64,000 nt of DNA from Halobacteroides halobius DSM 5150 (GCF_000328625.1 NC_019978.1:1798001-1862000), one strand, 5' to 3'; numbered from the stretch's first letter, positions 37,838 to 47,797 are shown. Program-made: numbers and translations. Notes: generated by a model from the letters alone, not told the origin.

Positions 37838-39148
37838 TCAATCTAATTCCTCTAAAAACTCTTTGATTTTCTGTTCATAGCCATTAGTAGTTGGTTGATA
37901 AAATTTAGCTTCACTTAGTTCATCTGGTAAATACTGCTGCGGGACATAATTATTAGGATAATCATGAGGATACCTATAACTTGCTCCATGGCCTAACTCT
38001 TTTGCGCCAGGATAATGATTATCCTTTAAATGTGTTGGTACTCCAGAAGTATTTTCTTCTTCTACAGCTTTTAAAGCACTATCAATCCCTTTTATTACAG
38101 CATTGCTTTTAGATACAGTAGCTATATATAAAGCAGCTTGGGCCAAGGGAATACGAGCTTCTGGTAAACCTACATATTCTACTGCTCTAGTGGCTGATAC
38201 TGCTACCATTAAAGCATGAGGATTAGCATTTCCCACATCCTCTGCAGCATGAACGATCATCCGCCGAGCAATATACATTGGATCCTCTCCTGCTTTAATC
38301 ATCTTAGCTAACCAATATAAAGCTGCATCTGGGTCAGACCCTCGTAAACTTTTTACAAAAGCCGAGATCACATTATAATGATTATCACCATTTTGATCAT
38401 ACTTAATTGCTTTTTGTTGAATTGATTCTTCAGCTACTTCTAAAGTTATTTCTTTTACACCTCTTTTACTTTCGGGGGTAGTTAAAACTGCTAATTCTAG
38501 TGCATTCAAGGCTTGTCTAGCATCTCCATTAGCTACTTGGGCCAAGTGTTTCAAGGCTTTAGTTTCAATCTCCACCTCATATCTACCTAACCCCCTTGCC
38601 TCATCCTTTAGAGCACGTTTTAAGATTTCAATAATATCTTGTTTATCTAATAATTGTAGTTGAAAAATTCTAGAACGGGATACCAAAGGAGAGTTAACTT
38701 CAAAATAAGGATTCTCCGTTGTAGCACCTATTAATGTCACAGTTCCTTTTTCTACAGCTGGTAATAAAGCATCCTGTTGGGACTTATTAAACCTATGTAT
38801 CTCATCTATAAATAGTACTGTTTCTGTATTATACATACCCCGTCTTTCTTTAGCTCGACTAATAATTTGGCGTAGATCCTTAACACCAGAAGTAACAGCA
38901 TTCAAACTCTCAAATTCTGCCTCAGTAGTATTAGCAATCACTTTAGCTAAAGTAGTCTTTCCTGTTCCAGGTGGGCCATAAAAAATAACAGACTGTAATC
39001 TATCGGCCTTAATAGCCCTTCGTAATAATCTTCCTTGACCTACTATTTCTTCTTGGCCCACAAACTCATCTAGATTTTGTGGTCTCATTCGAGCTGCCAA
39101 AGGCTTTGTAGTATTATCATCTTTATTTGCTTGATCAAATAGATTCAT
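37838..39148 (-). CDS. rarA: Replication-associated recombination protein A (AAA ATPase)
   Basis: RarA/MgsA acts at stalled replication forks. The 436 residues include AARMRPQNLDEFVGQEEIVG, Walker A FYGPPGTGKTTLAK, Walker B TVLFIDEIHRFNKSQQDAL, the sensor GATTENPYFEVN, and the C-terminal MgsA domain (KDNHYPGAKELGHGASYRYP). ATG 39148 fits the AGGTG site better than the upstream GTG. Confidence 0.95.
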   Translation of the reverse strand: MNLFDQANKDDNTTKPLAARMRPQNLDEFVGQEEIVGQGRLLRRAIKADRLQSVIFYGPPGTGKTTLAKVIANTTEAEFESLNAVTSGVKDLRQIISRAKERRGMYNTETVLFIDEIHRFNKSQQDALLPAVEKGTVTLIGATTENPYFEVNSPLVSRSRIFQLQLLDKQDIIEILKRALKDEARGLGRYEVEIETKALKHLAQVANGDARQALNALELAVLTTPESKRGVKEITLEVAEESIQQKAIKYDQNGDNHYNVISAFVKSLRGSDPDAALYWLAKMIKAGEDPMYIARRMIVHAAEDVGNANPHALMVAVSATRAVEYVGLPEARIPLAQAALYIATVSKSNAVIKGIDSALKAVEEENTSGVPTHLKDNHYPGAKELGHGASYRYPHDYPNNYVPQQYLPDELSEAKFYQPTTNGYEQKIKEFLEELD

Positions 39149-39196
39149 CTTTTTCACCTACTTATAATTTAATTAATATCTAATATCAATAATCAA

Positions 39197-39223
39197 AACG
39201 CCAGGCTAATTACTCCTGACGCT
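39197..39223 (-). terminator. Terminator after the HAD phosphatase trio
   Basis: AGCGTCAGG and CCTGGCGTT pair on the minus strand and are followed by TTTTGATT. It lies 8 bases past the stop of the last HAD gene. Confidence 0.6.
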
Positions 39224-39230
39224 TAACTAA

Positions 39231-40019
39231 CTATAAGAATATCTTCTCTAACATAATTGCTACTCCATCCTGGTCATTATCCTTAGCTACCTTATCTGCT
39301 TTATCTTTTATTGCTTTAGGAGCATTAGCCATTGCCACACCACAATCAGCTAATTCGAGCATTGATAAATCATTATAATTATTCCCAAAACTTATTAACT
39401 TAGCAGTATCAAGTTGATATTTTGGTAATAATTTTTCTAAAGCAGACCCTTTACTTACACCACAAGCCATAATATCTATATAATTATCCGCTGTTTGAGC
39501 AATTGATAAACTACTAGCAAACTCTTCTTTTAAATCAGTCACTACTTTATCCATTTCTACCTGTTTAATATTGAATAAAATATTAATTAAATTTTGCTCT
39601 AAAGTTTCCCTTAAATCACCTACTGCTTTAGGTACCACTCCTTCTTCTTTAATATGCACATCAACCTTTTTAGTTATCTTTTCTACACAAATAGACTCAG
39701 GAAAATAAAAACTAAGATGTAATCCTTCTTGGTTAGCATAAGCTAGTACTTCTAAAGCTAATTTATCAGAAATAAATTCTTGGGCCAAGATCTTGCCATC
39801 AGGTCGTTTAACTAAAGCTCCATTATTTGAGATTAAAGGCATATCTAAATTAAGTTCCTGAGCAAAGTTAAGCATAGATTGATAAGGGCGACCACTAGCT
39901 AAAATAATCTTAATCCCTTTTTCTTTTAGTCTTAGTAAAACTTCTTTTGTATATTCTGTTATCTCTCCCTTATCATTTAATAAAGTCCCATCTAAATCTA
40001 TAGCAACTACTTTATCCAT
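39231..40019 (-). CDS. Cof-type HAD phosphatase, copy 3
   Basis: A 262-residue HAD hydrolase of the Cof/HAD-IIB class. Motif I is AIDLDGTLLND, motif II ILASGRPYQ, and motif IV SFGNNYNDLSMLELADCGVAMANA. These enzymes act on sugar phosphates, flavin or PLP phosphates; sequence does not show the substrate. It is the last of three related genes in tandem (with 40012-40818 and 40818-41627). ATG 40019 is chosen over an upstream GTG. Confidence 0.88.
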   Translation of the reverse strand: MDKVVAIDLDGTLLNDKGEITEYTKEVLLRLKEKGIKIILASGRPYQSMLNFAQELNLDMPLISNNGALVKRPDGKILAQEFISDKLALEVLAYANQEGLHLSFYFPESICVEKITKKVDVHIKEEGVVPKAVGDLRETLEQNLINILFNIKQVEMDKVVTDLKEEFASSLSIAQTADNYIDIMACGVSKGSALEKLLPKYQLDTAKLISFGNNYNDLSMLELADCGVAMANAPKAIKDKADKVAKDNDQDGVAIMLEKIFL

Positions 40020-40818
40020 TTTTATCACCTAGTATAAATTTTTCTAACGCATAAGCTACTCCATCTTGTTGATTACTCTTGGTTACAAAATCAGCCTGTT
40101 GCTTTACTTGTTCTAAAGAATTACCCATAGCTACTGCTAATCCTGCTACTTCAAACATTGGTAAGTCATTATCACCATTACCAATTGCTATAACTTCTTC
40201 TGGTTTAATATTTAATTTATTCATTATATAAGTTAGAGCATTACCCTTGTTGGCCCCTTGGGTCATAACTTCTATCGATTCTACTCCAGCACTAGTAATA
40301 TATAATTGCTCTTCATACTTATCTTCTAAGTCTTTAAAACCTTGCTCAAGAATTTCATCTTCCTGATGATGTAATAACAATTTAATTGGATCGGATTCTA
40401 GCTCCAAATTTTTATCTAATACAATATTATTAACTTCTTTTAACTCTCTGTGCAGTTTGGCCCTAGCAGAATAATTGGTTATAATTTTATCTTCATAATA
40501 GACACTAATTTCATAATCATACTCTTGAGCATAGGTTAAAATTTCTTGAGCATATTTTAAATTAAGGTTTAATTTATGATATATTTTATCAGTCAGTGAA
40601 CATTTAATCAATGATCCATTAGCAGTTATTAACGGTAATACTACTCCTAAATTATCAGCATAAGTAGCTAAAGAAGCATACGGGCGTCCACTAGCCAAAA
40701 CAATATTAATCTTCTGGTCTAACAAAGAACTGATAACTTCCCTATTCTTTTTAGAAATTTGTTGGTTTTCATCTAATAAAGTATCATCCATATCAACAGC
40801 TACTAATTTATACGACAT
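40012..40818 (-). CDS. Cof-type HAD phosphatase, copy 2
   Basis: A 268-residue HAD-IIB hydrolase. Motif I is AVDMDDTLLDE: the residue after the catalytic DMD pair is Asp where most have Gly. Motif II is LASGRPY and the metal-binding motif is IGNGDNDLPMFEVAGLAVAMGN. It overlaps the next gene by 8 bases and its start overlaps the previous stop, so the trio is one translation-coupled unit. Confidence 0.88.
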   Translation of the reverse strand: MSYKLVAVDMDDTLLDENQQISKKNREVISSLLDQKINIVLASGRPYASLATYADNLGVVLPLITANGSLIKCSLTDKIYHKLNLNLKYAQEILTYAQEYDYEISVYYEDKIITNYSARAKLHRELKEVNNIVLDKNLELESDPIKLLLHHQEDEILEQGFKDLEDKYEEQLYITSAGVESIEVMTQGANKGNALTYIMNKLNIKPEEVIAIGNGDNDLPMFEVAGLAVAMGNSLEQVKQQADFVTKSNQQDGVAYALEKFILGDKNG

Positions 40819-41627
40819 TATATCTCCCCTTTATCATTTAATATAAATTTTTTTAAAGCATAAGCGACTCCATTATCTAGGTTGCTTTTAGTTATAAAGT
40901 CAGCCTCTTCTTTTACTTCCTGAGGAGCATTATCCATAGCCACTGCTAATCCTGCTACTTCAAACATAGCTATATCATTATGATTATTCCCAATAGCTAT
41001 TACTTCTTCGGCAGTCAAATCCAATCGTTCTATTAAATATTCTAAAGCCATTCCTTTAGAAACATCAGCATTTAAAAACTCTAAGAATTCATCATCTGAT
41101 CTAGTAATATACAATTTATCTGCATACTGCTTAGTCAATTTAGAAAAGGCCTTAGTTATCTCATCAGAATTATTATAATAAAGGATCTTAATTGGAGCCT
41201 TAGTAAACTCAAATTCTTCTACTTCCATTACTTTAGGTTCAATTTTTTCTAACTCGCGGTGGCCTTGGGCTAACTCTTCATCAAATGTCACTATTTCATC
41301 TTCAAAGTACAAACTAACTGCAAAATTATTTCTTAAACCATAATGATAAATTTTTTGGGCCAACTTTAAAGGCATCTGCCATTTATGGTAGACTTTATTA
41401 TCAATAGTTGATTTAATCACTGAACCATTAGCTGTAATTAAGGGTAGGTAAACCTCTAACTCTTGGGTATAGGGATGAAGGGCATCGTAAGGCCTTCCAC
41501 TAGCTAAAACAAAGCCAATTCCTTGCTTAGCTAACTGTTTAATTGTCTTTTTATTTTCAATTGAAACTTGGTGTTGATTATTAAGTAAAGTTCCATCCAT
41601 ATCTATTGCTACTAATTTATAACTCAT
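40818..41627 (-). CDS. Cof-type HAD phosphatase, copy 1
   Basis: A 269-residue HAD-IIB hydrolase with AIDMDGTLLNNQ, VLASGRPYDAL and IGNNHNDIAMFEVAGLAVAMDNA. It is closest to copy 2 (shared MSYKLVA start, shared VEA/GLAVAM region), so the trio arose by tandem duplication. ATG 41627 follows GGAGGAGAT. Substrate unknown; a sugar phosphate is plausible given the carbohydrate loci nearby. Confidence 0.88.
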   Translation of the reverse strand: MSYKLVAIDMDGTLLNNQHQVSIENKKTIKQLAKQGIGFVLASGRPYDALHPYTQELEVYLPLITANGSVIKSTIDNKVYHKWQMPLKLAQKIYHYGLRNNFAVSLYFEDEIVTFDEELAQGHRELEKIEPKVMEVEEFEFTKAPIKILYYNNSDEITKAFSKLTKQYADKLYITRSDDEFLEFLNADVSKGMALEYLIERLDLTAEEVIAIGNNHNDIAMFEVAGLAVAMDNAPQEVKEEADFITKSNLDNGVAYALKKFILNDKGEI

Positions 41628-41734
41628 CTTAATCTCCTCCACATTGATTATATTATCTGATGTATTATTTCTAGTTATATAATAAAATACCTCTCTTAAT
41701 TCATAATAAATTAAAACCTACTAATTTAAAAAAA

Positions 41735-41754
41735 GTCCTGTTTTAAAACAGGAC
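41735..41754 (-). terminator. Terminator after the DUF1906 gene
   Basis: GTCCTGTTTTAAAACAGGAC is a perfect inverted repeat, followed on the minus strand by seven T residues. It lies 8 bases past the stop at 41763. Confidence 0.9.
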
Positions 41755-41762
41755 CCCCCTAC

Positions 41763-42410
41763 TTAGATTATAAACTGACCATAATTTTTAACTACTGCTT
41801 TATTTCTATCAACTCGTGTATCACAAAAGTATAAAGGTTTAGCACTAGTATCTACTTTATATTGAATTATATCTAGTTGCTCATGTTGTTGTAATTGGTC
41901 AGATTCCCAACTCCAAGCAATTGTCTGCCAGATATGATTAATCCCCCATCTACCATCCATAAACTTCACTGTATTATAACCACCATAAATACCTATCTTC
42001 CAGCTATCTCCATTATGCTGGGAATATTCCGCAAATACATCATAAACTCCATGAAAATAATCAACAACTTTATCTATCCAGCCTAATTTATAAGCAGGTG
42101 CATCTACAGCAAAATAAATAGCACTATCATAAGGTTGACCTATCTCCTCTGCTCTAGAAATAGCCTCGATTCCTTGCCTATGTCCATTTTCATAATTAAA
42201 ATCTGATTTTTCTGTATTACTCTCTTGATAGACAACAACTAAACTTATTCCTCGGTCACAAATTTCTTGCGCCTCTTCTAAAGTCAACAGTTTACTCCAA
42301 CCTTGCGGACAATAGTACCTAATAATAAATTCAATATCATTTTCTAAAAAACAATCCAATCTGTTTTGGGGGACTTTACTATAATAATCTAACCCTTGAG
42401 TTTGTGGCAT
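41763..42410 (-). CDS. DUF1906 (glycoside-hydrolase-like) protein
   Basis: A 215-residue protein matching the DUF1906/Rv2525c-like family, a TIM-barrel fold related to GH25 lysozymes. Seen: an early GLDYYSKVP segment, IIRYYCPQGWSKLLTLEEA, and YFAVDAPAY at the end of a predicted strand (members usually have acidic residues here), then IGIYGGYNTVKF and HIWQTIAWSWE. There is no signal peptide, so it may act inside the cell or on phage or wall material after lysis. Start ATG 42410. Function is not known. Confidence 0.75.
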   Translation of the reverse strand: MPQTQGLDYYSKVPQNRLDCFLENDIEFIIRYYCPQGWSKLLTLEEAQEICDRGISLVVVYQESNTEKSDFNYENGHRQGIEAISRAEEIGQPYDSAIYFAVDAPAYKLGWIDKVVDYFHGVYDVFAEYSQHNGDSWKIGIYGGYNTVKFMDGRWGINHIWQTIAWSWESDQLQQHEQLDIIQYKVDTSAKPLYFCDTRVDRNKAVVKNYGQFII

Positions 42411-42473
42411 CAATATCAACTCCTAACTTAAATCCTTTCATTAATATTTATTAAAAAAAGTTGATATTAGTAC

Positions 42474-43478
42474 CTAAATTTCGATTTCTTTTAAAACTTC
42501 AGTAGCTAACTCTGGCGGTGTAGGATTAATAAAAGAACCAGTTCCTAATTCAAAACCAGCTGTCTTAGATAGTCTTGGTAAAATTTCAAGATGCCAGTGA
42601 TAAATTACTTCTTTATCTCTAACAGTTGGAGCAGTATGTAAAATTATATTAAATGGTGGATGATTAAATCCTACCTCTAATTTTCGTACTATCATCTTTA
42701 AAATCTTAGCCAAACTTTTAATTTGTTCTTCATTAATTTGGCTAAAATCCTTTTGATGTTCTTTAGGTAAAATCCAACTTTCAAAAGGAAAACGAGAAGC
42801 ATAAGGACTAAAAGCTACAAAATCATCCTGATTACTAATAATTCTTTCCTCTTGCTTTATCTCATAATCTATCATCTGACAGTAAACACAACTTCCCTTA
42901 GTATTATAAAACTCTTTCGTTCCTCTTAATTCCTCTTTGATAGCAGAAGGTACTACTGGAGTAGCCATTACTTGCCAATGAGGATGCTCTAATGAAGCTC
43001 CAGCATCACTACCACAATTCTTAAACATCTGTATATATTTTAAGCGCTCATCTGTAGCTATTTTCTGGTATCTACTTCGCAAGACCTTAATAATATCTTC
43101 AATATGATCTAAAGAATGAGTTCCTAATGTACTATGATGTTCATTGGATTCAATTACTACCTCTGCTACACCAAAACCACTCTTTTTATTATAAAGTCCT
43201 CTTTTATCTTCTGTTAGTTCTATATCATTATCTAAAGCAGCAAATTTATTCGGAACGACCCTCACTCTCCACCCTGGTTTATTAGCCTTTCTATTAGGGT
43301 CATTACTTACAGCTATAATTTCTGGTGGAGTATCATCTTCACTACCGTAACAAAACGGACAATAACCATTATCTTCTGTTACTTGTTTATTATCTTTAAA
43401 ATCATGAGGTCGCTTACCCCTTTTAGCAGCAATTACTACATTATTATTAGTAATTATATCTTGTCTAATTTCTGACAT
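42474..43478 (-). CDS. galT: Galactose-1-phosphate uridylyltransferase-like enzyme
   Basis: A HIT-superfamily nucleotidylyltransferase of 334 residues. The zinc cysteines CPFC and CVYC, the active-site LEHPHWQVMATPVVP (His-Pro-His pattern, with Trp where many GalTs have Gly) and the second His site YHWHLEILPR are seen. It would interconvert UDP-glucose and a sugar 1-phosphate. It is the last gene of the sucrose-phosphate locus, 13 bases after sps, so it may supply UDP-glucose for that enzyme instead of serving galactose breakdown. Confidence 0.85.
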   Translation of the reverse strand: MSEIRQDIITNNNVVIAAKRGKRPHDFKDNKQVTEDNGYCPFCYGSEDDTPPEIIAVSNDPNRKANKPGWRVRVVPNKFAALDNDIELTEDKRGLYNKKSGFGVAEVVIESNEHHSTLGTHSLDHIEDIIKVLRSRYQKIATDERLKYIQMFKNCGSDAGASLEHPHWQVMATPVVPSAIKEELRGTKEFYNTKGSCVYCQMIDYEIKQEERIISNQDDFVAFSPYASRFPFESWILPKEHQKDFSQINEEQIKSLAKILKMIVRKLEVGFNHPPFNIILHTAPTVRDKEVIYHWHLEILPRLSKTAGFELGTGSFINPTPPELATEVLKEIEI

Positions 43479-43491
43479 ATTAATCCCCCTA

Positions 43492-44994
43492 TTAACCTAG
43501 GTATAACTCTTTTAACTTAGCTAGAGAAATATCATCATCTTCATTACCGGTTAGGAAATACTTTGGTATCTCAATCTTATCTTGTGATAGATAATCTGTT
43601 GGATTATCTAAAATTTTAGTTATTCTATTTAAATAACCCTCAGCTGTACTAGCCCAAGTATATTGTGCTTTAACTCGCTTCATTCCTGCTTTACGATACT
43701 TCTTCCAATTTTTATTATTCCCCACTACCTTTAATAAACCTTGGGCAATATCACTTGGATCAGCTGGGTCAACTAAAATACCATACTGGTTATCTTGCAT
43801 TATTTCACTTGGCCCACCATTTTGTGTCGCTACAGTAGGAAGACCTGAAGCCATTGCTTCTACTGGTGCTAAACCAAATGGTTCATAATGAGCAGTTAAA
43901 ACAAATACTGATTTATAATCGACCAGTCTTCTATAACAAGCTGCTAATTCCTTTTGGCTAGCTAAAGAGAACATACTGACTTTACCTGCTAAGTCAGTAT
44001 TACTAATGATCTCCATAATTTGATCTAAAATCTCTTCTTCATCTCCACCTGCTTGGGAATAATCTTCAAATGGATTATCAATTCCTCTTAGAGTAATAAC
44101 AAGATTTCCTTTTTTCTGTAACTTTTCATTTTGAGCAAAAGCCTTAACTAAACCAACATGATTTTTCTTATGATCTAATCGACTAGCTGCTAAAATAGCT
44201 GGTAACTCTCTACGATCAGCATCTAAATCTCGTTTAAAGACTCGTTTAATCTTCTTTTTAATCTTTTCTTCAGCTTTATTTGGAGTATCAGGATTAAAAA
44301 TATTAGTATTAGCTCCTGGTGGCACAACTGCAAACTTATTATCATCTTTAACATCTACTACACCTTGATAAGCTTGATGTGAATACTGTTCCATCCTTTC
44401 TTGGGTCGTACTAACAAAGTTAGTAGCAGAATTATGCATACTAATTCTTTCGGCCACAATCCTTCTGTGAAAATCAAACCTATTATTTAATTCTTTAATA
44501 GTATCTTTATTAATATCAAACTTATCCATCTTTTGGGCCCCTAATGAGTGTCCTGTGAAGGTAAATGGGATGCCAGTCTTTTCTTGTAAAATTGCTCCTG
44601 CTAAACCACCATCTCCATAATGAGTAGTTGTAATAGCGGGCATTTGGCCCTCAGTTTGATAAAATTCAATAACCTGATCTACATATTCATTTAAATGAGG
44701 CCATAATTGCTCCTTATTTAAAAATTCATTTCCTCCAAATGGTAGCCTGATAATCCGTACTTTATCACTTCCAATATATGAATCAAATTTTCTAGCAAAT
44801 TCGGGCCAATCTTTATCCTTAATTTGACGAGTAATAATATCTACTTGAACACCAAACTCTTCTGCCATTGCTAAACAAACCTCTTTAACATAGACAAGTT
44901 GGCCCCCAAAATCAGGGTGTTCAGTCCAATAACTATCATGAGGATCAAAGTTTCCTTGGGGATTTAAAAAAGTGATTAATTCTGGCTTTGACAT
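43492..44994 (-). CDS. sps: Sucrose-phosphate synthase
   Basis: A GT4, GT-B-fold glycosyltransferase of 500 residues that should make sucrose 6-phosphate from UDP-glucose and fructose 6-phosphate. The start FLNPQGNFDPHDSYWTEHPD and the motifs FGGQLVYVKEVCLAMAE, THYGDGGLAG and FTGHSLGAQKMDKF match my memory of the Halothermothrix orenii enzyme closely. The donor site has SRLDHKKNH and EPFGLAPVEAMASGLP. No C-terminal phosphatase domain is present. An adjacent PfkB kinase supports a fructose-6-phosphate role; sucrose is a common compatible solute. Confidence 0.88.
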   Translation of the reverse strand: MSKPELITFLNPQGNFDPHDSYWTEHPDFGGQLVYVKEVCLAMAEEFGVQVDIITRQIKDKDWPEFARKFDSYIGSDKVRIIRLPFGGNEFLNKEQLWPHLNEYVDQVIEFYQTEGQMPAITTTHYGDGGLAGAILQEKTGIPFTFTGHSLGAQKMDKFDINKDTIKELNNRFDFHRRIVAERISMHNSATNFVSTTQERMEQYSHQAYQGVVDVKDDNKFAVVPPGANTNIFNPDTPNKAEEKIKKKIKRVFKRDLDADRRELPAILAASRLDHKKNHVGLVKAFAQNEKLQKKGNLVITLRGIDNPFEDYSQAGGDEEEILDQIMEIISNTDLAGKVSMFSLASQKELAACYRRLVDYKSVFVLTAHYEPFGLAPVEAMASGLPTVATQNGGPSEIMQDNQYGILVDPADPSDIAQGLLKVVGNNKNWKKYRKAGMKRVKAQYTWASTAEGYLNRITKILDNPTDYLSQDKIEIPKYFLTGNEDDDISLAKLKELYLG

Positions 44995-45007
44995 ATTTAT
45001 TCCTCCC

Positions 45008-45979
45008 TTATAAATTAAACTCCTGCACTACTTTATCTTTAGTAGGTAAATCAGTTATAGCTCCTACTTCTTGTAAAGCTAAAGCTGCTGTAGCATTACC
45101 TACTTTAATTGCTCTTTCTAATTTATCACCTGTTACTAAAGAACTATAAAGCCCTGACCAAAATGCATCTCCGGCTCCAGTAGTATCAACTACCTTTGTA
45201 GCAAACGTATCTAACCTTTTAATCTCCTCTCCTGTAGAAACTAAAACACCATCTGCCCCTAAAGTTAAAATAACTAATTCAGCCCCGGCTTGATGAAACT
45301 TTTGTATGTACTCTTTGGGGGTTGCTAAGCCAAATATAGCTTTGGCATCATCTAAAGAAGGTTTAGTAATATTTACTTTAGATAATAGTTTTTTTATAAA
45401 CTCTTGGCCCTTTTTATTGCCTTCCCACAGTTGGGGTCTATAATTAGGGTCTAAAGAGACTATTTTCCTTTCTTTTTGGGCAATTTCAACTATCTCTAAT
45501 AAAGTCTGGCGAGTAACTGGAGCAGCTAACGCAAAAGTGGATAAATGAATAATTTTAGCCTCTGAAATTAATCCTTCTTTAATATCTTCCTTAGTAATAT
45601 ATTTCTCTGCATCACGATATGCTATAAATTCTGGGGTAGCCTTACTTTGCGTAACTAATACAGCTGAGGTATTATAATGACTATCTCTAACAATCCCTCT
45701 AGTATCGACCCCGCTAGTTTCTAACTTTTTTATTAAATAATCCCCTAATCCATCAGCTCCTACTTTACTTAACAAACCTGACTTGGCCCCTAATTTTTTA
45801 AGATTCATAGCTATATTAGCTGGAGAACCACCAAAATGGCGATTAAAGCTTCTTGCTTCTTTAAGTGAAGGAACCAACTTATCAGAGATGATATCTACTA
45901 ATACTTCTCCTACCGTTAAAACATCTAACTTGGTAGCAGTAAAATCAATCTTCTCGTTAAATTGAAACACAATGTCCAA
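45008..45979 (-). CDS. PfkB-family sugar kinase, probable fructokinase
   Basis: A ribokinase-fold kinase of about 320 residues. GEVLVDII and the signature FGGSPANIAMNLKKLG are at the N terminus; the anion hole and catalytic Asp are in VVDTTGAGDAFWSGLYSSL. Coupling with sps suggests fructose phosphorylation. The start is uncertain: the frame begins TTG (45979) 3 bases after GGAGG, while an ATT (45973) at 9 bases and a GTG after it have better spacing. Confidence 0.85.
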   Translation of the reverse strand: MDIVFQFNEKIDFTATKLDVLTVGEVLVDIISDKLVPSLKEARSFNRHFGGSPANIAMNLKKLGAKSGLLSKVGADGLGDYLIKKLETSGVDTRGIVRDSHYNTSAVLVTQSKATPEFIAYRDAEKYITKEDIKEGLISEAKIIHLSTFALAAPVTRQTLLEIVEIAQKERKIVSLDPNYRPQLWEGNKKGQEFIKKLLSKVNITKPSLDDAKAIFGLATPKEYIQKFHQAGAELVILTLGADGVLVSTGEEIKRLDTFATKVVDTTGAGDAFWSGLYSSLVTGDKLERAIKVGNATAALALQEVGAITDLPTKDKVVQEFNL

Positions 45980-45990
45980 CTCCCTCCATT

Positions 45991-46833
45991 TTAATCAATA
46001 CCTGTATTAGCAACTCCTTGTATAAACTGTCGTTGGCCAAGTAAAAATAAAATTAAAACTGGTATAGTTACAAAAGCTGCTGCTGCCATTAATAATGCAT
46101 AATTAGTAGAAAATTGACTTTGAAAAGTAGTTAATCCTAATTGAACTGTTCTCATAGCCTGAGAACGAGTTAAAATTAATGGTTTAAATAAGATATTCCA
46201 TTCAGCAGTAAAGGTAAAGATAAATAAAGAAACTGCTGCTGGTTTAGATAAGGGTAACATTATTTTCCATAAAATTTGCCATCTGCTAGCACCATCAATT
46301 AAAGCAGCTTCTTCTAAAGCATAAGGGATTTGAGCAAAAAACTGTTTAAATAAGAAAATTCCAAATGCATTAGCCAGTGAAGGAATAATTAAAGCTTTAT
46401 AACTATCTAACCATCCCAATTTAGAAATTATTACATAAACAGGAATTGATCTCATTTGGAAAGGTACAACTAAAGTTGCTAATAAAATACCAAATAACAG
46501 CTTTTTTCCTTTAAATTCAAATCTAGCAAATGCATACCCAGCCATAGCAGACGTTACAATTTGACCTAAAGTAACGGTAATAGCCATTATCATACTATTA
46601 GTAAATTGGCGACCAAAATTAGTTTTATTCCAGGCCTTAATAAAGTTCCCCCAATTAGCTTGTTTAGGTAATAAACTGATTGTTTGACTAGATAAAATTT
46701 CACTTCTAGTTTTTAAAGCAGTACTAATCATCCAAAAGAAGGGGAATAAGACTATAATCGTGCTAACTATTAATAAAATATAAACAATTGTTTTCTTGAA
46801 TTTTTCATAAGAATTTAAACTTGATGCACTCAT
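45991..46833 (-). CDS. Sugar ABC transporter permease (MalG type)
   Basis: A 280-residue inner-membrane permease of the CUT1 family with six predicted membrane segments. The EAA loop that contacts the ATPase reads EEAALIDGASRWQILWKIMLP. It pairs with the permease at 46846. No ATPase gene lies in this locus, so a shared MsmX-type ATPase is expected from elsewhere. ATG 46833 follows AAGGAGGG. Confidence 0.92.
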   Translation of the reverse strand: MSASSLNSYEKFKKTIVYILLIVSTIIVLFPFFWMISTALKTRSEILSSQTISLLPKQANWGNFIKAWNKTNFGRQFTNSMIMAITVTLGQIVTSAMAGYAFARFEFKGKKLLFGILLATLVVPFQMRSIPVYVIISKLGWLDSYKALIIPSLANAFGIFLFKQFFAQIPYALEEAALIDGASRWQILWKIMLPLSKPAAVSLFIFTFTAEWNILFKPLILTRSQAMRTVQLGLTTFQSQFSTNYALLMAAAAFVTIPVLILFLLGQRQFIQGVANTGID

Positions 46834-46845
46834 TTTCAACCCTCC

Positions 46846-47763
46846 TTATTCTTCATCTCCTAATAAGTTTATCTGAATTCTACTTACAATCATACTTATA
46901 ACTAATAAAACTACTGCTACTGCTGAAGCTTCCCCCATATTAAATTTATCAAAAGCTAGTTCATACATATGATAGACCAACACCGTAGTAGAGCCCATTG
47001 GTCCACCTTTAGTCATAGCATGGAATTGTGCAAATCCTCTAAAACTAAAGAATAACATCATAATTGTAACAAATAACGTAGTTGGTTTTAATAATGGCCA
47101 AGTAATATGTCTAAATGCTTTCCAACCAGATCCTGCTCCATCTAAACTTGCAGCTTCATAATAAGTTTTTGGAATACCTTGTAAGCCTGCTAGATAAACA
47201 ACCATAAAATATCCTGCAAATCTCCAGACAGTCAGTAAAATAACTGCAGGCATAGCCCAAGTAGTACTTTGTAACCAATTAATTGGTTCAACTCCTATCA
47301 TTCCTAACAAGTAGTTGACTAATCCTTTATTATCATCTAACATCCATACCCAAACTAATCCTGCTGCCACAAACGAAATTACTTGCGGACTAAAAAAAGC
47401 TGTTCTAAAAAAACCTAGTCCTTTTATCTTTTGATTTAATAAAATTGCTAAAAATAATGAACAAGCCACTGTTAACGGAACTGCCATAGCTACAAAATAA
47501 CCAGTATTTGCAAAAGCATTCCAAAATGATGGTGATTGAAACATTTCTATATAATTTTTTAAACCTACAAATTCCATTGGACTAATTATATTCCACTTAG
47601 TAAAACTAAGCATAACATTAAATAAGATAGGGATTAGAATAAATATACTAATCAATAACATAGCTGGAGTTATAAATAGATAACTAATAATATCTTCTTT
47701 ATCTAAATTGAATATATTCTTTACCTTACTAACAAAACCTGTTTTAGTACTAGGTTTAGGCAT
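46846..47763 (-). CDS. Sugar ABC transporter permease (MalF type)
   Basis: A 305-residue CUT1 permease. The EAA loop reads YEAASLDGAGSGWKAFRHIT. Start ATG 47763 (MPKPSTKTG) is chosen because GGAGGAGG directly upstream would otherwise be inside the coding sequence. The gene follows the binding-protein gene after an intercistronic hairpin (47798-47827). Confidence 0.92.
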   Translation of the reverse strand: MPKPSTKTGFVSKVKNIFNLDKEDIISYLFITPAMLLISIFILIPILFNVMLSFTKWNIISPMEFVGLKNYIEMFQSPSFWNAFANTGYFVAMAVPLTVACSLFLAILLNQKIKGLGFFRTAFFSPQVISFVAAGLVWVWMLDDNKGLVNYLLGMIGVEPINWLQSTTWAMPAVILLTVWRFAGYFMVVYLAGLQGIPKTYYEAASLDGAGSGWKAFRHITWPLLKPTTLFVTIMMLFFSFRGFAQFHAMTKGGPMGSTTVLVYHMYELAFDKFNMGEASAVAVVLLVISMIVSRIQINLLGDEE

Positions 47764-47797
47764 CTTATCCTCCTCCATTCCTACTTGTTTTTAAGAT

